A DNA stretch of 61,321 nt from Gordonia rhizosphera NBRC 16068. Its GTDB lineage: Bacteria; Actinomycetota; Actinomycetes; Mycobacteriales; Mycobacteriaceae. The DNA is taken from the NCBI RefSeq assembly GCF_000298195.1, contig NZ_BAHC01000206.1:1-61321 (forward strand), in the 5' to 3' direction. A model generated the notes under the pieces. It saw only the letters and a list, made by a program, of their open reading frames with translations, did no database searches and was not told the DNA's origin. The position numbers and the translations under genes are program-made. Below, piece after piece: positions 12,001 to 17,407 of the stretch (the first letter of the stretch is position 1; every line of letters starts with the position of its first letter).

Positions 12001-13964
12001 TCGCCACGGTCAACGGCGGCACGCTGGCCTATCGGCCGGCCGAGGCGGTCGGCGGTGTGGTGTTGCAGGACTTCCTGCGCACCCAGAAGGTGGCGCACAC
12101 GTTCCTGACCCCGACCGTGCTGTCGTCGCTCGATCCTGAGCAGCTGCCGGATCTGTCCGCCCTGATGTGCGGCGGTGAGGCGGTGCCACCGGCGCTGATG
12201 GACGAATGGTCGCCGCACGTACGCTTCCACAACCTGTACGGACCGACCGAGACGACGATCGGCATCTCGCTGAGCACGCCGATGCATCCGGGACAACTGG
12301 TCCACATGGGCGCTCCGATCGGCGGTGTGGGGCTGCTCGTCCTCGACGACCGGCTCCATCCGGTGCCCGTCGGTGTGCCGGGCGAGCTGTACGCGACCGG
12401 TGCAGCGCTCTCACGCGGCTACCTCGACCGTCCGGGACTGACCGCGGAACGATTTGTCGCCAACCCGTTCGGGGCAGCGGGTGACCGCATGTACCGCACC
12501 GGTGACGTCGTCCGCTGGCGCCGCTCCGCCGAGGGCGAACTGGTGCTCGAGTACGCCGGCCGCTCCGATGATCAGGTCAAGCTGCGTGGTCTGCGGATCG
12601 AACTCGGTGAGATCGAGAACGTGCTCGCCGCGCATCCGGCGGTCGAGTCGGCGGTTGTGATCGGGGTCGGTGGTTCGGTGGCCACGGCGCTGGCCGGCTA
12701 CGTCGTGGTGAACGGGCCTGTCGACGTGGCGGAGCTGCGCGAACACGTCGCCGCACGTCTGCCGTCGCACATGGTGCCGTCGAGCATCGCGGTGCTCGAC
12801 GCGCTGCCGATGACCCCGGTGGGCAAGCTCGACAAGCGGGCACTGCCCGAACCCGTGATCGAGGTGGCGGCACAGTATGTGGCCCCGGAGACGAAGACCG
12901 AGGCGGCCGTCGCGGCGGTGTTCGCCGAGGTGCTCGACATGGATCGGGTCGGGGTCACGCAGAGCTTCTTCGACCTGGGCGGCAACTCGCTGTCGGCGAC
13001 ACGGGTGCTGGCCGGTCTGCGTGAGGCCGGCCACGAGCTCGAACTCGCGTGGCTGTTCAACGATCCGACCCCGCGCGGTGTCGCGGCACGCCTCGACGGC
13101 GGCGGGTCGTCGGCCGGGCAGGTGCTGATCACGCTCAACGGGCTGGGTTCGCGCCCGCCGCTGTTCTGCGTGCACCCGGCGGGTGGTCTGGCCTGGTTCT
13201 ACGGCGGCTTCGTGCCCTACCTGGCCGACCGGCCGGTCTACGGCCTGCAGGATCCGCATGTGGTGAGCGGGGAGCCGAGCGCCGCATCGGTCGAGGCGAT
13301 GGCCGACCGTTATCTCGAGGAGATCCGTCGGGTCTCACCGCAGGGCCCCTATCACCTGCTCGGGTGGTCTCTGGGCGGTTACATCGCCTACGCGATCGCC
13401 GCCCGCCTGCGCGCGGAGGGCGAGGAGGTCGCGTTCCTCGGCGTGATAGACTCCTCACCGATCCCGGTCGCCGAAGGATCGGAGGAGACCATCCCCGTCG
13501 GGGTGCAGCTCGGCGGCGACTTCGTCGGCGACTTCCTCGGTGGATGGCGGGATCTCTTCGACCTCGACGAGGATGTGCACGCGGACAGCGCCGAGGAGGT
13601 CGCGGAGATCATCCGGACGCAGATCGCGTCGATGGGGCTGTTGGGCGCCGACCAGGTGCAGTGGGTGATGGACAGCTTCGCCACCGGTGAGGCGCTGGTG
13701 GAGAACTATCGGCCCGCGCCGTTCGACGGCCCGCTGCTGGTGTTCACCGCCACCCGCGACAAGGAGGACCCGACCGCGGTGGCCCGCGGGTGGGAGCCAT
13801 ACGTCGCCGGAACGATCACCAACGTCGACGTCGACGCCGACCACCTCGGTCTCGCCAACCCGGAGGCCCTCGACGTCATCGGGCCGACGCTCGAGCAGTG
13901 GCTGTCCGGAGGCGGACAGCCGAACGACAACGACACCACCACGATCAGTAATGGAGAGGACTGA
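1..13964 (+). CDS. Non-ribosomal peptide synthetase, 3' part (4 modules + TE), 5' end off-window
   Basis: The frame is open to the left edge (R-S-E-G-F-A-P-L-A-Q before the first GTG at 33), so the gene is 5'-truncated by the window; residues are numbered from that GTG (4643 aa visible). Order: tail of a C domain (1-110); A1 (120-610), PCP1 Ser656; C2 (HHIAFDG, His835), A2 (1165-1660), PCP2 Ser1706; C3 (HHIAADG, His1886), A3 (2230-2733), PCP3 Ser2779; epimerase (HHLGVDAVSW, His2965; EGHGR; RTVGWFT); C4 (HHILIDG, His3455), A4 (3780-4276), PCP4 Ser4319; thioesterase (GWSLGG, Ser4446; DADHLG). My reading of the specificity codes: A1 DVPHLSLVDK (serine-like, Pro for Trp), A2 DMLCVGWIVK (unassigned), A3 DFWNVGMVHK (threonine), A4 DALFMGLIGK (unassigned). 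PCP3 carries GGDS, typical before an epimerase, so residue three is probably D-Thr or D-allo-Thr. TE releases the peptide. The product is unknown. Confidence 0.97.
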   Translation, partial: RSEGFAPLAQVMLSFDPAVSVEGADWSVGGLTVSSVEPSWVPAQLDLSVVVGSAGAGEDWSCSMVYATDLFDRSRIEQMAARFAALLGGLLARPDAAVGDIEIISADERTVVGEWSVGAEVAVRADLVPDVVAAQVLRTPESTALVFEGRSVSFAEFGARVAVLARELIAAGVGPDVAVGVSMDRSVELVVAIHAVVAAGGQYVPIDPDTPADRVQYMVETADVAFVLVAAGATPDSLPDVPTIEVDTTGDVDLSVAPVTDADRLAPLRSDDAVYTLFTSGSTGRPKGVTVSHRSLVNRLRWCVNEFDWTPADRVMLKTPFTFDVSVPELFAPMLVGATTIVARPGGHADPVYLAQLLADERATSVHFVPSMLSVFLDVVPAEQIRSLASLKWLLTSGEALPASVAARAHELLGHTAIHNLYGPTEATVDVTSIDVTGADHVTIGVPVWNTSTYVLDARLRLVPPGVPGELYLGGVQVARGYASRSGLTAERFVADPFGVAGARLYRTGDLVRWSSGGAIEYLGRTDFQVKLRGQRIELGEIESVIASAPGVVHTACTVVDAPTGGQHLVAYISPASVDVETVKAAVAEALPEYMRPSVWMTLDDIALNSSGKLNRNALPAPVFELGEYVAPDTDDEALVAAVIADVLGVERVGVTESFFDIGGNSLSAMRVAARVAEGLGVDVSVRDLFDFPTVRELVEAVAGRGRTVAPLVAGARPARLPLSMAQSRMWFINRFDPSSSAYNIPMALRLTGNLDADALADAIGDVLERHEVLRTIYPLDADGPFQHILDAGQAREALDWQVVDDEAELSASATQGFDVTVDLPIRGRLRKAGDDTYEVVLTAHHIAFDGASTAVFVRDLLAAYVSRTGDGSTAAPLGVQYADYALWQRDTLGTADDPNSLLGRQLAYWREHLAALPSVTDLPMDRPRPAVMETTAGVVSMTVDDGLARGLERFARTHGVTPFMASHAALAILVARLAATDDVVIGTPIAGRTDAAVGELVGMFVNTLVLRTAVDEAQSVSDFVAKVRTEDLEAFAHADVQFEELIEELAPTRSTAFPPLAQIAFTHIDGRPGETTLEAAGVVAQPLELPDQVAKFELMVGVTSRTETSPMTVEFVYAHSLFDEVTVRRFVESWMRVVESMVADPDVVLGDIDLLTPQDAATLVPVSGGPAVVGPRPLNAMLADTAARYPGNLAVTDASGSALTYAELDAQSNRVARWLISQGVGVESLVALAIGRSVEFLTMVWAVAKAGAGYLPVDPGYPTDRIEHMLSDSGVRVGLTSERHRSSLPTSLDWIAVDTADFGARTAELDPSVLSPDEIIGTPHPDAVAYLIYTSGSTGTPKGVAVTARSVENFTRIAVERWGLTDKSRVLGFSSPSFDMSILEWLAPTGAGAALLYRSDDTLGGEPLAAFMRAQRVTHACLTPTVLATLEPGSVPDLRALVSGGENVAASLVEQWGPLVSFYDWYGPTETTIVTVMSKAMLPGEPKTMGSPIPGADLLVLDSRLHPVPMGVAAELYIAGGALASGYVGRPGLTSSRFVVNPFGGPGERMYRTGDVVRWRHDRAGDLVLEYVGRSDDQVKLRGLRIELGEIEAVLASHPQVKSAVVIGVGGSVATALAAYVVLREHVEIGELRAYVGQRLPSHMVPASIAVLDALPLTPVGKLDKRALPEPQIEAGEYIAPATDLELAVAEIFAEVLGEDRVSVVDSFFEVGGNSLSATRVAARVADVVGADVAVRDVFEAPTPRSLAAAIEGRGAGLAPIVAIEPRPEPVPVSFAQARMWFINQFDPSSSTYNVPMVLRLMGDLDTAALRAATKDVVARHEVLRTTFPSVDGVPVQVVEPAEHIGERFDWAVAASAAELQASATAGFDVTRQWPLRARLLRVADGEFVFALVAHHIAADGESMAPLVADLVTAYAARAAGQEPAFAPMEVQFADFSIWQHQVLGSTDDADSVVGQQLSYWSSKLRGLPDVLELPSDRPRPVVATQRGDQVSFEIPADTVDRIAAFAHARGVTQFMVVHAALSVLLARLSATSDIAVGTPIAGRGRQVLDAMVGMFVNTLVLRADVDAGMSFAELLDQVRVTDLDAFAHADVPFETLVEHLDPVRSEAFAPLTQVLLTFHQSTLPEFANALGSTADSTTVAGLTISPVEPPETPAKVDLTFAIAGGTEGLPWPAQIVFATDLFDAATIESMTERFLRVLAACVEDPSAPVGDIPVLSVTEADALGSLPAPVTDTVNAERSLVDLFAATVARHRTRTAVTAEGASLSYGDLDDRSDAVAAALIARGVEAGDLVGIATARSVDLAVSIIAVMKAGAGYLPLDTTNPAERLAFIVSDAAVGIVITDPATAGHELFSSLPQTVTAVDIEELAREGDGAAPVSVAVSPASRAYVIYTSGSTGLPKGVEITHRDVVTLMDTAAGDFDFEPTDVWTMFHSYAFDFSVWELWGPFLSGARLVIVDRGLARDPDAFVELLHAEGVTVLNQTPSAFYQLIDARRRNRVDLPLRYIVFGGEALGFEQVRRWYDDHPAETAQLVNMYGITETTVHVSYRPLDRELVSVGDASLIGRPLGSLAIHILDERLHPVPPGVVGEMYVTGGQLAQGYLGRPGLSSTRFVANPFDRDGGRMYRTGDLARRVGDDIEYLGRGDAQVQLRGFRIEYGEIEAALLGVDGVSAAAANVVELPGRGEQLIGYVVAEGAGDVDAAHVRDVVTRAVPGYMVPSVIITVGSLPLTANGKLDRRALPMPELEGHGEDYVAPETSTEETLARVVAGVLGVDRISVVESFFALGGDSILAIQLSSAARAAGLQVSPRDIFEHKSVRAMAHALAVGGAQLPMITEPDTGDDRIEISPVASWMLELSDTPSDFADFSQAMVLTAPDGLDVEGLTRVLTEVAAAHPMLSARLAQVDGQWTYRVGDGTGCVVAEMSTEVPVSSPEFGESLRVAHADALGRLDPEAGVIVSAVLVSGQGGARVVLAIHHLGVDAVSWPILIEDVITVWGQLQAGFEPNVRREVTSARAWHAALADQAEDRADEVAYWAARVDRAPTDFGVAFDRSRDRFSTTESVTVAVDAAVTEALLTTVPEAYAGHVNDALVAALARAVRSWQVDRGIADDNPVSVLMEGHGRYEEVLASGAHPATADLSRTVGWFTTIAPTNLDPAADIVHAVKAAKEERLGQPDRGVGFGTLRFGGDERLAGTALPSIGFNFLGGGARSAADDLDVPFLADAAAPVLPATVSGAMAAMNTLTVNVGARAVESGRELSADFMFVSSVLSADDVADIAGRWQRELTAVVEHLASAGDPGLSPSDVPGTGVTQADLDELAHRFPGADIWPLSPLQSGLHFESMLASTQHNAAVDVYVVQSILKLGGTIDLDRLRGAAQALFAEHRALRSGFVRTGSGAVVAVVPESVEVGWQVIDLDAGETADAVDTRIRQAAQAQRREPFDLERPPLMRFAVVRHGDSAHLVVTNHHILIDGWSGPLVLADLLALYATGTTYTGQIGSGGGDFEDYLTHIASIDKAAGRAAWREVLAPVDTPTLVAPGAEATSDALPQDHAVILDSELVSGIEAVARAEGATVATVLQFAWAVLLSRLTGNRVVSFAETVSGRPADIEGVESMVGLFINTLPAVVDVDPQAPITEVLSRLQAAKVSVLDHQHLALPELTALAGGGAGVAGPLFDTLTVHESYPVNTESLTTTDASVTGGLEIQDFEGSDATHYPLNMATSPVSGGRLSLTVKYLPSAFDADQIQVFSDALVEILRTVATCPDTLTADIGLVAPHVMRTLTPVSGGPGTEPRLLADIFTDAADRHPDRIAVVDGGGASLTYAELDARSNRLARWLIARGVGTESLVALAIGRSAELLTAIWAVAKTGAGYVPVDPDYPAERVATMVEDSGASLGLTAATGELPERGFDWIRLDDVAVAGEIDGFDDRRVTPADILRPVRIENVAYVIYTSGSTGRPKGVSVTHAGLANFGAQESTALAVAEAPVVLGFASPSFDASVLEYLLATVNGGTLAYRPAEAVGGVVLQDFLRTQKVAHTFLTPTVLSSLDPEQLPDLSALMCGGEAVPPALMDEWSPHVRFHNLYGPTETTIGISLSTPMHPGQLVHMGAPIGGVGLLVLDDRLHPVPVGVPGELYATGAALSRGYLDRPGLTAERFVANPFGAAGDRMYRTGDVVRWRRSAEGELVLEYAGRSDDQVKLRGLRIELGEIENVLAAHPAVESAVVIGVGGSVATALAGYVVVNGPVDVAELREHVAARLPSHMVPSSIAVLDALPMTPVGKLDKRALPEPVIEVAAQYVAPETKTEAAVAAVFAEVLDMDRVGVTQSFFDLGGNSLSATRVLAGLREAGHELELAWLFNDPTPRGVAARLDGGGSSAGQVLITLNGLGSRPPLFCVHPAGGLAWFYGGFVPYLADRPVYGLQDPHVVSGEPSAASVEAMADRYLEEIRRVSPQGPYHLLGWSLGGYIAYAIAARLRAEGEEVAFLGVIDSSPIPVAEGSEETIPVGVQLGGDFVGDFLGGWRDLFDLDEDVHADSAEEVAEIIRTQIASMGLLGADQVQWVMDSFATGEALVENYRPAPFDGPLLVFTATRDKEDPTAVARGWEPYVAGTITNVDVDADHLGLANPEALDVIGPTLEQWLSGGGQPNDNDTTTISNGED

Positions 13965-13966
13965 CC

Positions 13967-14188
13967 ATGACCAACCCCTTCGACGACGAGGCCGGGCGTT
14001 TCTACGTCCTGGTGAACGACGAGAACCAGCACTCGCTGTGGCCGACCTTCGCCGACATCCCGGCGGGCTGGACCACCGTGTTCGGTGAGGACAGCCGGGC
14101 GGCGTGCCTGGAGTACGTCGAGAAGAACTGGACGGATCTGCGGCCCAAGAGCCTGATCGATGCCATGGCTGAGGACCGGGCACGCTGA
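13967..14188 (+). CDS. mbtH: MbtH-like NRPS chaperone
   Basis: This 73-residue protein belongs to the MbtH family, small cytosolic proteins that bind adenylation domains and are often required for their folding or activity. The family signature is complete: NPFDDE at the N-terminus, then a core with the three conserved tryptophans (Trp25, Trp35, Trp55) and the NWTDLRP motif. The ATG lies two bases after the synthetase stop codon with a GGAGAGGA ribosome-binding site inside the end of that gene, so the two are translationally linked. The natural partner is the adjacent synthetase. There is no sign of damage. Confidence 0.96.
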   Translation: MTNPFDDEAGRFYVLVNDENQHSLWPTFADIPAGWTTVFGEDSRAACLEYVEKNWTDLRPKSLIDAMAEDRAR

Positions 14189-14303
14189 GCCGGGTTCAGC
14201 GGGCGATGAAGTCGCGGTGACGTGACGTGGCGATAACACTTGCACATCAGCCATATCCACAACTTCAACCCCATTGGTCACACAAGTAACATGGAACCTG
14301 GGC

Positions 14304-14334
14304 GGCGAATTCTCGGTGTTGCTGAGTATTCGCC
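14304..14334. terminator. Hairpin downstream of mbtH
   Basis: Two arms, GGCGAAT-T-CTC and GAG-T-ATTCGCC, can pair over 11 positions with a single T-T mismatch around a 9-base loop, about 115 bases after the mbtH stop. No U-tract follows, so this is a candidate end for the synthetase operon or a structured leader for the next gene, not a proven terminator. Confidence 0.35.
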
Positions 14335-14461
14335 ATGTGAATGACGGCTGCGGTTTCCAAAAGTCCATTAGCAAGGCAAGCTATATGTAGGGACCCGAGC
14401 CGTACCGAGCAGGGAGGCAAGGTGGCAGGGTCGTTGATGAGATTTCGGGGGAATGGCTGTG

Positions 14462-14773
14462 ATGATGGCTGAGTTGTTGGAGGACATCCGGAGGCGGGCA
14501 GAAGCGACGCCCCGTCTGGTTGCGGTGCGCCTGGGCGAGGAGGTCGTCAGCTACGGCGCGCTGCACGAGAGCATCACATCGTATGAGGCGGTGATGGACC
14601 GCCACGGGATGTCGCAGGAGGCCGCATTCCATGCCGGACTCATGCACTGCGTGCCGGCGCTCACGCAGATCGAAGGTGTCGCCGAACGCAACCGCGTGAC
14701 GTCCGAGATCGTCGCCTGGCTCGGCCGTGGCATCGACGGCGGCGAAGGCCGCCACCTCCGCGCCGTCAGCTGA
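14462..14773 (+). CDS. Small protein resembling the first strand-helix of an adenylation domain
   Basis: About 103 residues, function not recognised. Residues 3-35 (ELLEDIRRRAEATPRLVAVR, then a V-S-Y-G-A-L-style turn) look like the extreme N-terminus of AMP-binding/adenylation domains (usual pattern: ATP-D-AVAV...LTYAEL), but none of the later adenylation motifs follows; the rest is helical with a short Gly-rich end. Three start codons are close together (14453, 14462, 14465). The GGGGG at 14447-14451 is best spaced for 14462, so I chose that one. It stands alone in a 0.75 kb gap after mbtH, same strand. It could be a free-standing accessory protein of the synthetase locus or an independent regulator; the resemblance is weak and is my inference. 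Confidence 0.55.
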   Translation: MMAELLEDIRRRAEATPRLVAVRLGEEVVSYGALHESITSYEAVMDRHGMSQEAAFHAGLMHCVPALTQIEGVAERNRVTSEIVAWLGRGIDGGEGRHLRAVS

Positions 14774-14870
14774 GGCGTCGGGACCGCTCCGTCGCAGGGC
14801 CGCCTTCGTGGCTCGCTGCTCCGTTCGCGCCTCGGGGGACAGCAGATGTCTCGAGCGCATCGTCGAAACG

Positions 14871-14905
14871 ACTCTCGCCGCATCCGAATCGGACGCGGCG
14901 AGAGT
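14871..14905. terminator. Bidirectional terminator hairpin
   Basis: A perfect 11-bp stem (ACTCTCGCCGC / GCGGCGAGAGT) with a 13-base loop sits between the convergent small CDS and the lipoprotein gene, and is followed by TCTTCGT. Position and stem strength suit a factor-independent terminator serving both strands. Confidence 0.7.
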
Positions 14906-14933
14906 TCTTCGTATCGGGGGATAGACCGCCGGA

Positions 14934-15482
14934 TCAGTTGCCGTACTGGCTGGTCATCGACGAGAGCTGGGTGACCGCGTCGCCGCTGAGCTTCCAATTC
15001 CCGTCGACCTTGACGTAGGCCAGGGTGGTGTCGGTCGGCTGCGCGGCGTTGGGGACCTGGATCGACACGGAGGCGTTGGCCTGGTTGTCGCCGTCGGCGC
15101 TCACGTTGGTGACCGTGTAGGACTCCGGGGTGAGGCCGGCCGCGCTGGACGCCTGCACGTACGCCTCCATCGCCGGTTTGGTGGCCGGATTGCTGACGTC
15201 GACGACGTTGTCGAGTTCGTCCGACGTCGTGTCGGGGTTGACCGCGGTCCGCAGGATGTTCTGTGCGTCCTGGCTGTCGAGTCCGAGGAGCGCATCCCGT
15301 GCCGCGCTCTTCGCCGCACTGGTCGCCTCGTCGAGAGCCGCCGAGGCCCGGTCGACCGCGCTGCCGACCGCGCTGCTCACCGCGTCACTCGCGGTCTGCT
15401 GTGCCTCCTCTGAACATCCGGCTGCGACGAGTACCGTCGTCGAGGCGAGCACCGCTGCGGCCAGTGACTTGCGAACCTTCAT
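14934..15482 (-). CDS. Secreted lipoprotein, MTB12-like C-terminal domain
   Basis: The 182-residue product starts with a lysine-containing n-region, a hydrophobic stretch and a relaxed lipobox ending A-A-G-Cys23, so it should be lipid-anchored on the outer face of the membrane. Residues 25-65 are Ala/Ser-rich and helical (spacer). Residues 70-180 have the layout of the low-molecular-weight antigen MTB12/CFP-2 fold: an N-terminal helix pair, then Y-T-V-T-N-V, A-S-V-S-I and a final K-V-D-G-N-W-K-L-S strand pair. The family's role is unknown; these are abundant cell-envelope or secreted proteins in mycolic-acid bacteria. It is divergently oriented from the monooxygenase gene at 15615. Confidence 0.8.
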   Translation of the reverse strand: MKVRKSLAAAVLASTTVLVAAGCSEEAQQTASDAVSSAVGSAVDRASAALDEATSAAKSAARDALLGLDSQDAQNILRTAVNPDTTSDELDNVVDVSNPATKPAMEAYVQASSAAGLTPESYTVTNVSADGDNQANASVSIQVPNAAQPTDTTLAYVKVDGNWKLSGDAVTQLSSMTSQYGN

Positions 15483-15558
15483 GTCGACTCCATCAGTACG
15501 GGTTGGGCGTTGAGCTCACCCTAGCCCACAGGCGTCGTCACTTTACCCGGGAATTAAT

Positions 15559-15572
15559 CGGACCGCGGTCCG
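15559..15572. promoter_or_regulatory. 14-bp perfect palindrome, candidate operator
   Basis: CGGACCGCGGTCCG is a perfect palindrome 42 bases upstream of the monooxygenase start, in the divergent region shared with the lipoprotein gene. Size and shape resemble TetR-type operators, but no TetR gene is adjacent, so the regulator is unknown. Confidence 0.45.
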
Positions 15573-15614
15573 CTTGCAGTGGATGAACCTTCCGACCACT
15601 TCAGGAGGCACGAC

Positions 15615-16724
15615 ATGCAGTTCGGACTCTTCAGCGTCAGCGACATCACCGTCGATCCCACCACGGGTGTCGAGCCGACCGAGCGCGAGCGGATCAAGGC
15701 GATCGTCGAGATCGCGAAAAAGGCCGAGGACATCGGACTCGACGTCTTCGCACTCGGTGAGCACCACAACCGTCCGTTCTTCTCGTCCTCGCCGACGACG
15801 ACGCTGGCCTACATCGCCGCGCAAACCAAGCGCCTGCAGCTCTCCACGGCGACGACGCTGATCACCACGAACGACCCGGTGAAGATCGCCGAGGACTTTG
15901 CGATGCTGCAGCATCTGGCCGACGGGCGTGTCGACCTGATGCTCGGGCGCGGCAACACCGGCCCCGTCTACCCCTGGTTCGGGCAGGACATCCGGCAGGG
16001 TATCCCGCTGGCCATCGAGAACTACCACCTGTTGCACCGGTTGTGGACCGAGGACGTCGTCGACTGGGAGGGCAAGTTCCGTACCCCGCTGACCTCGTTC
16101 ACCTCGACGCCGCGCCCGCTCGACGACGTCGCACCGTTCGTGTGGCACGGCTCGATTCGCAGTCCCGAGATCGCCGAGCAGGCGGCCTACTACGGAGACG
16201 GGTTCTTCGCCAACAACATCTTCTGGCCCAAGGAGCACTTCCAGCGCTTGATCGGTTTCTACCGCGAACGCTACGAGCACTACGGGCACGGCAAGGCGCA
16301 CCAGGCGATCGTCGGCCTCGGCGGCCAGTTCTTCATCCGGCGTAACTCGCAGGACGCGATCCGGGAGTTCCGGCCCTATTTCGTCAACGCGCCCGTGTAT
16401 GGGCACGGTCCGACCCTGGAGGACTTCATGCGGGACACGCCCCTTACGGTGGGCAGCCCGCAGGAGTTCGTCGAGAAGACCCTGACGTTCCGTGAGTCGT
16501 TCGGGGACTATCAGCGTCAGCTGTTCCTCGTCGACCACGCAGGCCTCCCACTCAAGACCGTGCTCGAGCAACTCGACCTGCTCGGCGAGGTCCTGCCCGA
16601 CCTGCGCGCCGGGTTCGCTGCCGGCCGTCCGGCCGATGTCCCGGATGCCCCGACGCACGCGTCGCTGGTCGCCGCCCGCGACGCCGTCCGATCCGGTGCG
16701 CAGACCGAGGCGGTGAACTCGTGA
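15615..16724 (+). CDS. LLM-class flavin-dependent monooxygenase (CE1758-type)
   Basis: A 369-residue bacterial-luciferase-fold protein (TIM barrel, F420/FMN class). Diagnostic stretches include MQFGLFSVSD at the start, a GEHHN metal/flavin-site region near residue 50, T-T-L-I-T-T-N-D-P-V-K-I-A-E-D near 80 and FVWHGSIRSPEIAEQ near 180. The reading frame continues upstream to 15579, but the start at 15615 is preceded by a textbook AGGAGG (15601-15606) and gives the family's usual N-terminus. The enzyme needs reduced flavin and the next gene, overlapping by four bases, encodes a flavin reductase; together they form a two-component monooxygenase. The substrate is not known. Confidence 0.93.
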   Translation: MQFGLFSVSDITVDPTTGVEPTERERIKAIVEIAKKAEDIGLDVFALGEHHNRPFFSSSPTTTLAYIAAQTKRLQLSTATTLITTNDPVKIAEDFAMLQHLADGRVDLMLGRGNTGPVYPWFGQDIRQGIPLAIENYHLLHRLWTEDVVDWEGKFRTPLTSFTSTPRPLDDVAPFVWHGSIRSPEIAEQAAYYGDGFFANNIFWPKEHFQRLIGFYRERYEHYGHGKAHQAIVGLGGQFFIRRNSQDAIREFRPYFVNAPVYGHGPTLEDFMRDTPLTVGSPQEFVEKTLTFRESFGDYQRQLFLVDHAGLPLKTVLEQLDLLGEVLPDLRAGFAAGRPADVPDAPTHASLVAARDAVRSGAQTEAVNS

Positions 16725-17398
16725 GCGCCGCAGCGCTGTCCCTGGTCGCTGTCAATGCGGGGCTCGGCGAGCCGTCGTCGACGCGGCTGCTCGTCGACCG
16801 TCTGGTCGACGCGGTCACCGGCGAACTCGCGGACTCGCCGATCACGGTCGACGTCACCATCGTCGATCTGCGCGATCTCGTCGTCGACATCGGTCGCTCG
16901 CTGGCGTCGGGTTTCGCCGTCGGGGCGGTTCGGGAGGCCGTCGAATCGGTTCAGGCCGCGGACAGCCTGATCGCCGCGACCCCCGTGTTCAACGCCTCCT
17001 ACAGCGGTCTGTTCAAGTCGTTCTTCGACCTCGTCGACGTCGACCGGATGGAGGGTAAGCCCGTGCTGATCGCGGCGACCGGTGGCAGTCCACGCCATTC
17101 GATGGTGCTCGATCACGCGATGCGGCCGCTGTTCTCCTATCTGCGCGCGGTCGTCGTGCCCACCGTGGTGTACGCCGCGGCCGAGGATTGGGCGGGGACC
17201 TCGGGGGACACCGCGCTTCTGTCCGAACGGGTGCGTCGTGCGGCGCGTGAGCTGGTGACGGCACTGCGCGTGGGTTCTGCGCCGGCGCCCGCAGAGGTGA
17301 CTCGTGCCGTCACGGCGCCGCGGTCGGATGCGCGGGACACTGCGGCCGAGGCGGCCGGGATCGCCAACTTCGCGCGGCTGCTCGGCGAGAGCGCCTGA
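16721..17398 (+). CDS. NADPH-dependent FMN reductase (CE1759-type)
   Basis: A 225-residue flavodoxin-fold reductase of the NADPH-dependent FMN reductase family. Visible features are an N-terminal strand followed by G-L-G-E-P-S-S-T-R-L (phosphate loop), T-P-V-F-N-A-S-Y-S-G around residue 87 (flavin ring contact) and A-T-G-G-S-P-R-H near 120. The GTG start overlaps the TGA of the monooxygenase gene (GTGA), so the two products are made together. It very likely supplies reduced FMN to that monooxygenase. The last 60 residues are Ala/Arg-rich and less conserved. The gene ends nine bases from the convergent pirin gene. Confidence 0.93.
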   Translation: MSAAALSLVAVNAGLGEPSSTRLLVDRLVDAVTGELADSPITVDVTIVDLRDLVVDIGRSLASGFAVGAVREAVESVQAADSLIAATPVFNASYSGLFKSFFDLVDVDRMEGKPVLIAATGGSPRHSMVLDHAMRPLFSYLRAVVVPTVVYAAAEDWAGTSGDTALLSERVRRAARELVTALRVGSAPAPAEVTRAVTAPRSDARDTAAEAAGIANFARLLGESA

Positions 17399-17407
17399 CG
17401 CGGATCC

